Shown here one piece after another: positions 1-10,655 of a stretch of DNA of 51,017 nucleotides. Source of the DNA: Chloromonas sp. AAM2 (Eukaryota; Chlorophyta; Chlorophyceae; Chlamydomonadales; Chlamydomonadaceae); assembly GCA_004335635.1 (NCBI GenBank), contig QAXH01005457.1, forward strand, positions 1 through 51,017, in the 5' to 3' direction. A model generated the notes under the pieces. It made no database searches. It had not been told where the DNA came from and saw only the letters and a program-made list of their open reading frames with translations. The position numbers were made by a program, and so were the translations under genes. Numbering within the stretch: the stretch's first letter is position 1; each line of letters opens with the position of its first letter.

Positions 1-402
1 TAAGGCAGGCCTGAAGCTGGTCCCTGACGGCCACTGCTACCGGACACGACCAGAAAGAGTGCTACAGAAAGAGTGCTACCGGACACCCAGCGCAACCGTG
101 CACAAGTGGTCTGTGCATTGGAGAAGTGCGCACAAGCACGTTCCCAGCATCAAACGTATCCTGACTGATCGATACAAGGTCTTGGGTTATTGCCATTACC
201 AGCTCTGTAACGACTGCCAGCTTTCAATCTGTGTCAAATTGTAACAGATACTTCAAAACCTACTGTGTGCGCTGATCAGATCTGGGTTTCAAATTTGTGA
301 GCTCAAATGAAATTCATGCCACGGTCGCCCATATGGCTACTCTGCTCTAGCTTGTCAACGAACTCCATGCAGCAGTGAGCTACATGTTACACTCCAATGT
401 TA

Positions 403-477
403 GTGCATTCGATGTTTGCAGCATCGAGTCATTTGCGTGGACGTGCTTCATGGTGTGCACTCCCTCCTTGTAAGCTA
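403..477 (+). repeat. Direct repeat, copy A (75 bp)
   Basis: About 75 bases beginning GTGCATTCGATGTTTGCAGC recur with few differences at 1021-1095 in the same orientation, 618 bases downstream. Both copies run through to CTCCCTCCTT followed by an AAGCTA end. The flanks outside the copies are only weakly similar, so this is a short dispersed or duplicated unit rather than part of a long tandem duplication. Family unknown. Confidence 0.85.
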
Positions 478-1020
478 CAGTCAGTATTTCAACTCCCCGC
501 TCATGACCTTGTATAATATATATTATATACCCTCCAGGCGCTGTTCTAATCTGTTGAACCACAGCGGCATAATGTGTCATGCTCCCTGCCCCGGCGGGTG
601 GATGACTAGAGACTAGCGGGTGGATGCAATTTTCTTGCAGCCTTCTATGTCATAGCCAATCGCAATGGAAAGGTTGTGCTCGCAGGAACATGACTCACTG
701 TCTACGACAGTGGTCAGAGGCATGTTTGTGTGGACCAGTGGCTGACGAAAGAACACTATGAGACATCCAGTCATGGGCCCGACCTGCTAGGTAAGCTGTT
801 GTTCCGCATGCATCCATATGAGTACATAACTGGGGGGCTTATGTCACCAGTACACGCGCCTGTGAGTTGTTCCATATGGCCCCTGGTTGTGGTTAATCCA
901 GAACCTGGTGGCGGGGCATCTTTGAATATTTACCATATAGCCCTATGACGTCTGAGTGAGCGCATGCGTGTGACCTGTCAAACTGTGAGTGACTACAACC
1001 CCTCCACAATGCAAGTAGCA

Positions 1021-1095
1021 GTGCATTCGATGTTTGCAGCATCAAGTCATTTGCGTGGACGAGCTTCATGGTGTGCACTCCCTCCTTATAAGCTA
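1021..1095 (+). repeat. Direct repeat, copy B (75 bp)
   Basis: Second copy of the 75-base unit found at 403-477, same orientation, with scattered single-base changes. See copy A. Confidence 0.85.
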
Positions 1096-1362
1096 TCATA
1101 TAATGCATGACTACCAGTGTGCTGACCTTGGGCACACTCGCCTCATCAGAAGCAGTGGTAACCAGAAAACTTCTATGATTTTTTCGTATTCGCCACATTA
1201 TACCAGGTGGGAGTACATACCAGAAAGCACGTCCACGCAAAGGACGCAATCTTCTTTGTTAACCTACCATTGCCTACCGTGCAGTAGCTTTCGTGCGCCC
1301 CAGTGCATGGCATCAACATCAACAAAGTCCAATCTTGCATTTCCGTGGCCTTGATTTTGCAG

Positions 1363-1532
1363 GCGCTCCTGCGGAAACTGACGAAGAAGAATGGCTCAGG
1401 CAGCTCTTCGGTCAGCCAGTTCCCAGCCTACCCCAGCCCACAGTAACAGTGCCAGCGGCGTTGTTTGTCAAGTTGTTGAACAAGCTTGATCAGTTGTTGG
1501 ACAACCGCATAACATCACCAAGTGCACCCTAG
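1363..1532 (+). other. Possible orphan exon
   Basis: A pyrimidine-rich stretch ending in TTTTGCAG (up to about 1362) is followed by an open frame that reads like protein: an acidic start (ETDEEEWLRQLF), a proline-rich linker, and a leucine-rich end (KLLNKLDQLLDNRIT) before a stop near 1532. I do not recognise a family and cannot join it to other exons. It may be the last exon of a gene whose other parts are decayed, or a chance open frame. Low confidence. Confidence 0.22.
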
Positions 1533-2073
1533 CAGCAAACGCAGAGCTGCTGGTGCGGCGTGCTTGCCTGGCTGTTGTCTTCGGCATTGCCCTTTTCTGA
1601 AAACTGCTGATAGATAACATGCTAACAAGCACTGCCCTTGGTGGCATGCGTTGGCCAGCGTCGTCAAGCACACGGAGAGCAGGAATGCAAATAGCCTACA
1701 GGTGCCTTGCCTGTGCTGGACTGTGGCTGACGCAACATTCTGCTGCAGCTGAGGAGTGACACTATAGGCCAAAATGTACCCAGTGATCATTGAGGCTTGG
1801 ATCATGATTCATGTCTTTGTTGACAGCCACACTGGATTTCAGCACCACACAGCATGGTAACTGTCTGACGAACGGCCTCCTGAACAGTTCTGTGATAGAA
1901 GCTGAACAGGTAAACTTTGACCCCGCGGTCAGCAGGCTGTTCACATCTACACTCAGGTATGTACTACACGACATGCAAAGTGCCGTGTACGCAGAGAAAG
2001 CATGCAATGAGCTGCAGAACAGCCTTTTACAATCAGAGTTGGCAGCCGAGAGCTTCTACAAACCCTCAAGACC

Positions 2074-2176
2074 TATAGTGGTGGCTAACAGACCCACCAT
2101 GGGGTGCAATTGCCCTTGCAGTAAAACCCTGAAGGATGATCGGATACAGGGACGACCGGAAACAGGGCATGTCACT
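2074..2176 (+). repeat. Dispersed repeat, copy 1 (+)
   Basis: About 100 bases here match, in inverted orientation, 44031-44131 at the other end of the window, with roughly one mismatch every seven to ten bases. Both copies can be translated in the same frame without stops (shared residues include NRPTMGC and ETGHVT). The unit could therefore be a fragment of a mobile-element gene or a non-coding repeat. A shorter partial match occurs at 43297-43325. Confidence 0.8.
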
Positions 2177-3341
2177 GGGACAGCTTCTGCACGGCTTGCC
2201 ATGGGCGTCGCCGCCACTCATTTCAGAAATCTGGCATGCACGAGACCGAGTAGCAAGCACTGAATGCTAGCAAGCCATGCACGAACAGCCCTGTGCGAGG
2301 AAGAAGCAGAAGGTTGAAGCAGACACGAACCAGAAAACGGCAACCGACAGTCAGACTAACAGAGTTCACCCATTGCCTATCAATCGACTGGGATTATGAC
2401 GCAACACCCCAATCACAACGACACCATTTGCGTGAAAATGTAACGGACAAAGGTGTGAAAGATACTTCCTTTACAGGTACCAGTTACCCTGTCAGGTAGG
2501 CAGTTACCTCTGCAAATGCAGCGTGAACTATGTGGTTATAACACGAATGCAAGGGCTTGGATTCAGCAGGTTCAAACTCAGCCAACGCATTTGTACCAAA
2601 TATCAACATGTCCCACACATCGTTTAAGTCCATGCAACGGCAGTTGACACATGTTTTCACACTCGCCTAATCCAGCGCAAGCAATCAGCAGCCCAGCACA
2701 AGTGCTAAACTAACACTTCACTGAAGCACACGGCACAGTGGACTCCTAGCAAACTTGGCCCCACAACACGCGCTCACAACACTGGCTCCAAACTTTGTTT
2801 GATGGCTTGTAACTGTGGCGGCGGCAGGTGCTGTGTACATGCACAAGGACGTTGTTAATCAGCACTCAAATTTGCCAAGCACGCCTAGGCTCCGTAGAAA
2901 AGGGTCAAGGAGTCACGGTTGGCCCTGATGACTGAGCGTCCTAGGTGGGTTGGAAAGTATAATGGACACAACTGCCCTCCTAGGCAGTTTTCCTGAGCCA
3001 TAGGTGAAGGCCATAAAAGCAACAGCTGCCTTGAAGCCCAGACACCAAGTCAACGGCAAAGCCACACGTAGCCCTGCTAGGCAGGTGCCCCGGGACATGT
3101 AAAATCACAACAAGGAACAAGCGTGCACGTCTCACTGCCGGTCATAGGTGAGTTGGGCAATTTCGCCCAGCGCCGCTGGCTGCCTGTTGGCAGTCCCGAC
3201 AGAACAACATCAAGAGCCCCATCAGACCCAACCCCGCCTCGCGTATTCACACCGCCGGCAGGGCTAGGCAAGCCCGCCTCACCAGCGGCTTGTTCCACAC
3301 AGCACCTGTGCAAACACCAGATCCTTGGGGGCCTGTCGGTT

Positions 3342-6300
3342 TCATTGAGGCCTGTTGTATGTGGGCTGTGGAGGCACGTAGTCCGCCTGCTTGTCCATGA
3401 ATTGTCCCCCAGGTGGCAGGGGCGGGGCGGACGGCAGCGCCACTTGCACGGGAGGGGGAACAACCTGTGCATGATGGGGAGGGGTGCACGTCGAGTGATG
3501 CATCAGGACATGGACATGTGTCATGTCAGTACATAAGCGACGGTGAAGCACAATGAAGGAGACATCCATTTCCTTGCACGCACGTCCCCACAATGCTGCG
3601 CCCTGCCGAGCTTGTGCTGTAGTGAGAGCAATTGGACGCATGACCCAACATGTGTCTGGGCATTGCCTGTGAGCAACTGCTCAGGGCCGAACAGGTCATC
3701 AGTGTACAGTGGGCGCGCCCACCAGAACCATGCAATGGTGCAGTTTGAAAGGTCAAAGGCTGGGTAGCGGCCTGTTCACAACACGCTGCTTGAGGCTGAT
3801 CCTGCATGTGGCTCGCCTGCCATGCGCTCACCTCGGGCGTCCAGTAGGGGGGCGGGGCAGAGTAAGGGGTGTACTGGGGCGCCGCCTGTGCGGTGAACGT
3901 GAGTGTGAGAGCAAGTGGCCTGGTCGAGTGCAGATGAGCAGAGTGCTGGACCTCGTGAAATCATCACCACATGGCACTCTCCGGAATATCATAAAGATAG
4001 TTGGCTCTACAATTGCCAGTGTGTAGGCTAAACCTATACAATGTGCATGGCGAGAGGATAATGTTGGCCCCACGTCAATGCTAAGCTTCAAATAGGCGGC
4101 TTCGGCCAGCCGCCACACCGGCAGTTTTGCAGGTAACGAATGATCAGCAACAACTCTGGCTGCATATTATGCTAGATGATTGGCACTGGTCCATTTCAAT
4201 GGCATAACTCATTGTTCGGCAGCTCAGGTGACCTTGCACAGCCTCATCTCCCTTCCCGGCCTGCCTCCCCCTACCTGGTAAATCATGATGGGCAGCTTGA
4301 GGGTGGGATCCGACATGAAGGAGGAGGCCTGCACACACAGGCATGGGCGTGCGCTATGACACACGCATTTGTACGTTCCCATGCACATGGTCGGCATGCA
4401 GGCAGGCATATGCATGGGACTTTATACACAGATGACAGATTCAAACGGACGCACACGCCCATGCTCAATTCACAGGACTGTCTAGCTACTGCCAAGAATA
4501 ACCCTGACCTCAGCATGTGAAGCAGGGGCAGTGGAGACTGGGGTGTTTGGACAACACCAATTACGTAATTCACACACAGAGCCTGCTCTGATCCAAGGAC
4601 AGCTCAAATTCAGCAGCATGCGTATGCCCCTCGCACCTTGAGCCTGACATGCAATGTGTACACGCACTGCACCAGCATGCCTGATGCGCCGGACTGAAGG
4701 TTGGGGGGAAGCTGAAGCTCAAGGCGCCGAGATTGGTTGCCCATCTGCTTCTCATTGGCTTTAACACCTGACACGCAGGGGAAACGTGTGCATGCGACTG
4801 GTCACATGGGTAGAGCGGCCTGAAGACGGTTTGCAACAAGCATGGAGCACCTCCTCTTGACTCCTGACCCTACTGACTCCTGAATCAGTAAGTAGAGCAG
4901 ATGTGCCATCTCGCTTTGACAGGTCCCCTGTCAAAGCGACCCATCCTTTCATCCTTTGCCGCATCCTTTGCCGCATCCCTTGCCGCATCCCTTTGACATT
5001 TCCCCTATTCTACATTTCCCCACTGTACATTTCCCCTACTAGTACTGAAATCTGTACATTTCATCAGCCCATGTGTCCCACCTGGCATGCTTGATGACGC
5101 CACCTTTTCATCTGACTCGTGCATGCCCGCCCCGTCGCTCCTCAGGCGCAGCGTGCGGTGCAGCTCCAGGGTGATGGCGCTGAACTCCGCACTGGACTGG
5201 TTGTCAACCTGGGGCAGGGGAAAAGGATTCTTAAGAAACTGACATGAAAATCATGCACACAAAGGTTTCCGTTTGGCCTGAAACTTTGCCAGTGACATCC
5301 TTGCATGTCATGCAGATGCCCTGCCAAGTCTTGTGCAATTCTGACATGTCTTGCCGCTCAGCTTCATCATATGATTGTCCCCAGCCCGTCCGCGGAGGGG
5401 CGCATACAAAAGGGCATGCCAGCTCCATGTCAAAACTGTTTTGGGAAAACTGAAGATGCCACACCACTCAAGGCATTGTCACAAGCTCAAAACAATCGCA
5501 AACGACGCGCTGCAATGCAATGTGTTGGCCATGGCCCTAAGCTCATGTCAGTCACCCGGCACAGTCACCGGTCACTAGGCCTGTTCTGGTTGTCCCCAGC
5601 TGGCTGTGCTGCCTCCTCAACCATCTGGGCTGCCTCATCTGGCTCAGCCACCTCATCCAGCAGTTCTAGCATCACATTGTCATCAGATACTGAGAGCTGC
5701 CGGCTGTTGCCCCGGATGAACAGGAGCTTCTCTGCTCGGGCTATTGCCAGTCTGTTGCGGGCCTTGCTGTAGATGCTGCCCCACAAAGACCAGTTATGCT
5801 CGCTAGCACTGCCTGGCTAGGTTGTGATGCATGGCTGAGGTATGAGCTGAGTTGAGATGCATGGCTGAGGTACGAGCTGAGTTGAGATGCATGGCTGAGG
5901 TATGAGCTGAGGATGCATGGCTCCTCTACTTGCTCTTGGTCAGACTGCTCGTCCATGGTTGCGTGGCCATGGCTGTCGTACAAGTCGTCCATGTTGTCGC
6001 TGAGGCTCAGAAAGTGACACAATGCCCCTCGCACAGGGTGACACGCTTGGATACGCTCAAAAACGCTTGATACGCATCCAATACGTATCTCAAAATGATG
6101 TATTGGGTGTTGGGTATCAAATGCTGGCCGTTACGGCGAATCAAAAGGGCCACTTTTGGCCATGATACGTATCGGATACGTATCGGATACGTATTGCATA
6201 TTGATATGGATTAGCCCAGCTTCGAATCTGCCACGGTGTGATCCTTGGATGTCTGTGGAAGTAACAGGCAACGCATACATACACCAGCAGCAACATACCA

Positions 6301-9012
6301 TGGGTCTCTACCATGTCTGCACTCTGCGCACACCCACACACTGTACACCCACCCACCCATCCATACCCACACCCACACCTGCAACATCACGTGCACCATT
6401 TCCCCGGGAACGTAGCTATCCTTCTCCACATTTGCAGTGATGTAAGCAAAGCCCTGCAACCACACGTTACAAATGAAGCAGGTGTGATGTCAGCAATGTG
6501 ACTTGCCGCAATGACGAGTGGTAAAGTTGCTGCAGTACCCGGCTGGTACAGGCTGGTGAAGCCAAAGACGTGCCAAAGACGTACAAGACCTCACACCATG
6601 GTGTTGAAGCAAAGACATGGCCAGGTGTTGTAGACACTCGTACAAACTCGCATCTCTTACACAGGAAGCTGACAAGAAGCTGTGATCAGTTGCTGTCTCC
6701 TTGCCTTGTCGCACGTCCACACCCACCTTGTCGCAGCAGCAGCATGCCTTGACCGACTGCCTGTCCTCGACCATAATCTGTGAGGGCATCTTTGACATGC
6801 GCTCGTGCACAGTCAGGTGCACCTTCCCCTTGAGGTTGGGCTTGAGCATGCCTGGCACCTCGCACTCCGCCTTGATCTTGTAACGGATCTTGGCATGCAG
6901 GTAGTTGTGCTGGGTGCCGTTGTAGTACAGGTTGTTGCCCGAGAACTCGAAGCTCCCAGGAAGATTTATCTAAACAAACAGCGCATAAGCCAGCATGGAT
7001 TGCAATGGACCAGTACATGTGCATGTGGCTGTGCGTCAGGCCAAACTGAGCAAGACGGGAAGGGCTTTCGGTGTTGTCATGACAGGCAGTAGCCCGAACA
7101 GAGCGTGTGTGCAGGGATGTGCATCCCCTCCATGTAAGTGGCAATGTGCACACTCGCATCTGCACAACCCCAACTCGCAGCAATTCAACCACAGAATTGA
7201 TGCAGTGGAACCAATTGATGCAGCAAAAAGAGACAGTCATGTGTCATGTGCTATGTGTTAGAAGGAGCAATGTGTTGCCAAAAAAGCAAGGCATTCATGG
7301 CGGCTATCCCATAGCCTTGAACATGGGCTATGCGGTGATCAGCTCCCAGGCTGAAGGGCTGATGTACCAGACAAATGGATTCGCAATGGAGGGAAGCGTG
7401 TGCCTTGCATGTGCATGTGTGGCGCATGACTCACCGGCAGCACACATCCAAAGGGGAACTGGTACTGCCCCGGCTGCACCTGCTGAGGGTAGGTCTGCAG
7501 GGGAACCTTGATCTTGAAGATCTCCCTGCATGGGCATGGGGCGTCAGTGCCTCAAGCACTCGTGAAGATGCTGTCCTGCTCAACCGTATGGAGTCAGCCA
7601 GCACATGGAAAGCAACACATGCAACGCTTTAGCATGAGAACAAATGAAGCGCATGATTGCTATTTGCATGGCAACGACGGATAGCGCAAGTCGCGTACAG
7701 AAGGTCTGAAGGGCTTGCCTCTTCCCAGAATACGGACGCGGGTTGTGGGTTGTGACTTTTCACAGCCTGCTCAATGCTGTACATTCCAGCCAGCACATGG
7801 AAAGCAACAAGTGCAGAACACCGACTGAGGTTCGCATGAGCACAAGAGTTGGCAAGGCGTTGGCAAGAGTGTTGATGGGTACGTGCAAAGCATGCCAGCC
7901 ACAGATGGTGCAAGACTTGCTGGCAAGCATGCCGGTAAAGGTGGGCCTGCCCAACTCGCGTACAAAAGGCGGGAAGGACTTGCCTTTTCCCAGAGTACGG
8001 GCGGATGTCATCGCGCGATACCCATTCATTCCTATCGTTATCATAGGACCTGTCCTCGTGTTTCTCCTCCCAACGTGTGCCCTCATAGCCTTCAATCTGC
8101 AGCGGCATGGGGTTGGGTTGGTGACGGTGTGTCATGCTAGGCCATGACAAACGACCAGTGTGAAGTGTGAAATGTCAGCTCACGCGAGTGTCTGGCATTG
8201 CGCCAATACATCATCACCACAGTCGGGAGACAGAGACGGGGACGGCCTAATATTTGCCATCTCCGGTCATCATGACATGCCACAGGCAGGCGTCACATCC
8301 CTCAAGTTGCTGTTGATTGGAGAACCATTTTGTGTGCATGTGATGCACGCGTCACTTGGCAGATGGACAGTGTGACATGCTGGCCCTGGGCGCACTGCAA
8401 CCGCTCACAAGCGGATGCCGCCCAAATCAGCGCAAAACAAACATGCGAGTGCGAAATAGGCATGGGCATTCTGCATGGTAGTGCTCTAATCCTCCAGTGG
8501 GACCTGAGCTTTAGGGCATTCTGAAGCTGCACGTGTGTGCTCAAGGCCAGGAACCTTGCCACCAGGTGCCACCAAGAGCATGTGAGGCAGAATCCGTTCA
8601 ATCAATGTTATGATGGGTAGGTGGCTGTGTAGGTCTGCCCATCACCTTGAGCATCAATGCGGACGCCTGGAATGGCGTAACGCAGTTCAAGAGGACTTGG
8701 CCGTTCACGGGGTCACCAGGAGAGTCTGCGGCATGTGTACAGTGTACAGGCTCAGATTTGCATGTGTACATCAGATTTGCTGCAAGCAGTAGATCAATTA
8801 GCAGGAAATGCCACAGTCCTCAGAGTTTGAAGATGCAATTGCATGATGCACATCCCTTGACGCCCCTAGCGAAGATTCAATTCAGATTTTACCATTAGAA
8901 CGGGGAGGAGACTCAGGGTTTTCATGATGCGTATTAAGGACACAGAATGCTTACAGTATGGTCGATCCACGTAGACGTACAAATTGTTGCCACTGCTAAA
9001 GCTTTGGCCCAT
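3342..9012 (-). CDS. Arrestin domain-containing protein (alpha-arrestin-like), 382 aa
   Basis: Eleven exons (minus strand): 9012-8955, 8725-8646, 8096-7984, 7525-7435, 6969-6727, 6453-6379, 5208-5082, 4767-4637, 4328-4275, 3885-3832, 3464-3342; all phases join. The protein has the two-lobed arrestin fold signature: an N lobe with GYEGTRWEE, GKREIFK and YQFPFGCVLP followed by LPGSF, and a C lobe with EKDSYVPGE, then NQSS, and a late LQLPPNL motif. It begins MGQSFS, which fits an N-myristoylation signal. The proline-rich tail (from about 325) has a PPPY motif at 335-338. In known alpha-arrestins such motifs recruit NEDD4/Rsp5-type ubiquitin ligases to membrane cargo, so a trafficking-adaptor role is inferred. 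Exon 3 ends at a GC donor (AG|GCAAGT). Intron 6 carries a hAT relic and intron 3 a duplicated copy of the exon 3 end. It is divergently arranged with the carrier gene at 10656. The family is clear; cargo is unknown. Confidence 0.85.
4912..4938. repeat. Perfect 12-bp hairpin in arrestin intron 7
   Basis: CGCTTTGACAGG, a 3-base loop, then its exact reverse complement. It lies within the intron between the exons ending at 5082 and starting at 4767, and directly abuts the short tandem repeats at 4941-5035. Confidence 0.9.
4941..5035 (+). repeat. Short tandem repeats (12-bp and 11-bp units)
   Basis: Four imperfect copies of a unit like CATCCTTTGCCG are followed by three copies of a unit like TACATTTCCCC. 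Both are pyrimidine-rich on the + strand. They lie in arrestin intron 7, where they would be purine-rich in the transcript. Confidence 0.85.
5565..5810 (-). pseudogene. hAT transposase C-terminal fragment, copy 1
   Basis: Read on the minus strand, this encodes the conserved end of hAT-family transposases (the dimerisation region): SEHNWSLWGSIYSKARNRL, then AIARAEKLLFIRGNS, then an acidic tail. Upstream (5811-6030) the frame runs into a 30-bp tandem repeat, and no catalytic domain is present, so this is a deletion relic. It sits in arrestin intron 6, in the same orientation as the host gene. A more decayed relative lies at 20236-20376. Confidence 0.75.
5821..5910 (+). repeat. 30-bp tandem repeat, three copies
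   Basis: Three nearly identical 30-bp units, each containing GATGCATGGCTGAGGTA, immediately upstream of the hAT transposase fragment. In one minus-strand frame they encode three copies of SSYLSHASQL. They probably arose within the element or at its deletion junction. Confidence 0.9.
6049..6195. repeat. Array of GATACGTATC palindromes, likely hAT sub-terminal region
   Basis: Three perfect 11-bp units (palindrome GATACGTATC plus G) run from 6164 to about 6195. Degenerate relatives (GATACGCATCC, AATACGTATC) occur from 6049 to 6090. Repeated short palindromes near element ends are typical of hAT transposons, where the transposase binds. With the transposase fragment at 5565-5810 this suggests an internally deleted hAT element spanning roughly 5240-6200. 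The exact ends and target-site duplication were not found. Confidence 0.5.
7575..8020. repeat. Diverged tandem duplication including part of arrestin exon 3
   Basis: Two units, about 7575-7765 and 7766-8020, share CAGCCAGCACATGGAAAGCAA (7595 and 7787) and, further on, TCGCGTACA(A/G)AAGG through CTTCCCAGA(A/G)TACGG (7691 and 7956). The second unit contains the real 3' end of arrestin exon 3. The first carries a decayed copy that can still read RPYSGK followed by an AG|GC junction on the minus strand. The spacing between matches differs by about 73 bases between units, so an insertion or deletion followed the duplication. Confidence 0.7.
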
Positions 9013-10655
9013 TGCGAAATTCGAGTTTGAGCCGAGGAGTTTTGTTCAGGAATCACAGCTTGCGTGGGCTGCTCGCTAGCACGCCTGCAGAGCCATTAGC
9101 CCGCATCGCCCACATTACGTCTCGGAGGGACCATCGCGCCGTTTCCCGTTTCTTCGTCCCGCCTTTCTTTGATTCTCGCTTGCGGAAATGTAAAGCTCGA
9201 TTAAAACCTCAAACCCAAAGCATGCAGCTGCATTTCTGACACTCAAAACGCGCTGCCCCGCGGTCCACACTTTGCCACAACAATGAGCGATGAGAAGACC
9301 TGCTGCTAAGCGTGGTGCTTGCTGCCGTGTGTACCCGGTGCTTTTGTTCCTGTGCTATCTAGAGGTGCGCTGAGGGCCACTGGTTGCACGCAGCCTTTTC
9401 TTGCTCAGCGACAAGGCCGCGCTCAAGCGCTCGAGGAATGCAAGTCTTCCTGCCGAGTTCAAAGTTATGCAGCCTCAGACAATCAAGCAGGCCAATCACA
9501 GGCCTTCAGCCGCAGCCGATTTGAGGCGATGAGCCAGCTGCTGGGCAGACCCAGATGGTGACCAGCTTCTTCTTGTGTTGGCGTACTTGCAGGTCGTGCT
9601 TTGGACCAGCTGCCTTCTCATCAGCTGCGTACCCGTCACTGCCGCCGAGTCTCTCGATAGTCACAATTACCTGCTGCGCGAGAAGGTGGGTTCAGCATAG
9701 AAAGCGTTCGCACCCACAGCTCCTGTCTTTCGCGCAGCGCCTTTCACTGTCGCAGTTCGAAGACTGTAACAGTCTCATCCCTTTCGTCAGCGATGTTCCA
9801 TCACAGGCGCTTGAGGCCTGAGTCTGCATGCGTTAGAATTTCAGCTCGACTTGCAAGATCATTTGATGGCACGCAACTTTACTGGCTTGACGCAGTGCTT
9901 GCTGTGATCTATTGCAGGGAAACCTTGGTCTTGCTGCTTGCGGCAACAACCTCGCCGCTGCACGGACCTGCACTGCATCGCCATTTCAAATCCCTCCAGC
10001 CATTGTCGAAGCCCACGTCAGGAGTTGCTGGATCGGGCTAAGCCGAGGGTTGCAGCAGTCCCTTGACCTGGTCAATACTGACCTCTTACAGCCTGCGCTA
10101 ACAACCTTGAGAATCCTCGAGGTGCGCTGGCAGGTCAATGTTTGGAACTTCGAAGCGCTATTCAAGTGTGTGCGATTTGCCGACCTCGCTGGCTGCCTTC
10201 GCTGCAGTGGAATTGCAGGCTCGCGTGTAGATCCATGGTGATTGCTGCATGTGCATGTGCAGGGAGTCTCGGGCATTCCAGCGCCGTACTCGGGTATCAA
10301 GGCCATCTCGTGAGCAGCGGTTCAAACCTCTCGACTTGCTGCAAGCTCACGCAGCCTTGTATATACCTTGTACCAGCAGCCCTAGACATTAATCTATCGA
10401 GGTAGCCTAGCAGATAGCTGCAGTTGAAACCCCTCAGGGTGTGCTCTGGCAAACCTGCCCCAGCGCCCATCAGTGGAGTTCAGTTTTCATTGCACTTGTT
10501 GGAACCAGTGCAGTGCAGAGACAGCACCAGCACCCGGCATTTGATCATTTGACCTTACTACATTCGTCAGCCACCTTCAGTCAGCAGCTGCAAACAGAAG
10601 TTTCTTTTCATTGAACCCAGAGGGTACAACTACCCAGTTGATTATTATCTTCACC
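9013..10655. promoter_or_regulatory. Divergent intergenic region between arrestin and carrier genes
   Basis: The arrestin gene starts leftward at 9012 and the carrier gene rightward at 10656. The 1.6 kb between holds several unlinked open frames, none resembling a known protein. It probably contains both promoters and the 5' UTRs. A TATATA-like stretch occurs near 10361-10366. Non-coding 5' exons of the carrier gene cannot be excluded. Confidence 0.4.

Larger units (their letters stand above)
1..3341. other. Left intergenic region, no confident gene
   Basis: No reading frame here gives a recognisable protein family. The stretch contains a direct repeat (403-477 and 1021-1095), one possible isolated exon (1363-1532) and one copy of a dispersed repeat (2074-2176). 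Everything from about 2200 to 3100 looks like ordinary non-coding DNA. The part just below 3342 is presumably the 3' UTR of the arrestin gene, which is read leftwards. Confidence 0.6.

Noticed and set aside
3123..3536. 137-aa plus-strand frame
   Set aside because: It overlaps the last arrestin exon on the other strand and has no motif.
3526..3831. Possible extra coding exon between arrestin exons 10 and 11
   Set aside because: Long open frames exist on the minus strand, but exons 10 and 11 join directly in phase and the frames resemble no known protein.
5082..5104. Donor GAAAAG|GTGGCG for arrestin exon 7
   Set aside because: It leaves the next exon out of frame. The donor CCAG|GTGGGA at 5081 gives the right phase and a continuous arrestin C lobe.
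8016..8021. GT donor (GTATCG) for arrestin exon 3
   Set aside because: Its phase does not match the next exon unless a weak GGGAG acceptor is used. The GC donor at 7983 restores frame and the family's GKREIF motif.
9319..10405. Several plus-strand frames of 80-110 aa upstream of the carrier
   Set aside because: Frames overlap, no splice-consistent chain or domain emerges; more likely promoter and 5' UTR.
10611..10655. Extended carrier start at a TTG codon
   Set aside because: A nuclear gene is expected to start with ATG; the ATG at 10656 is the first in frame. The same reasoning discards TTG starts at 33988 and 48411.
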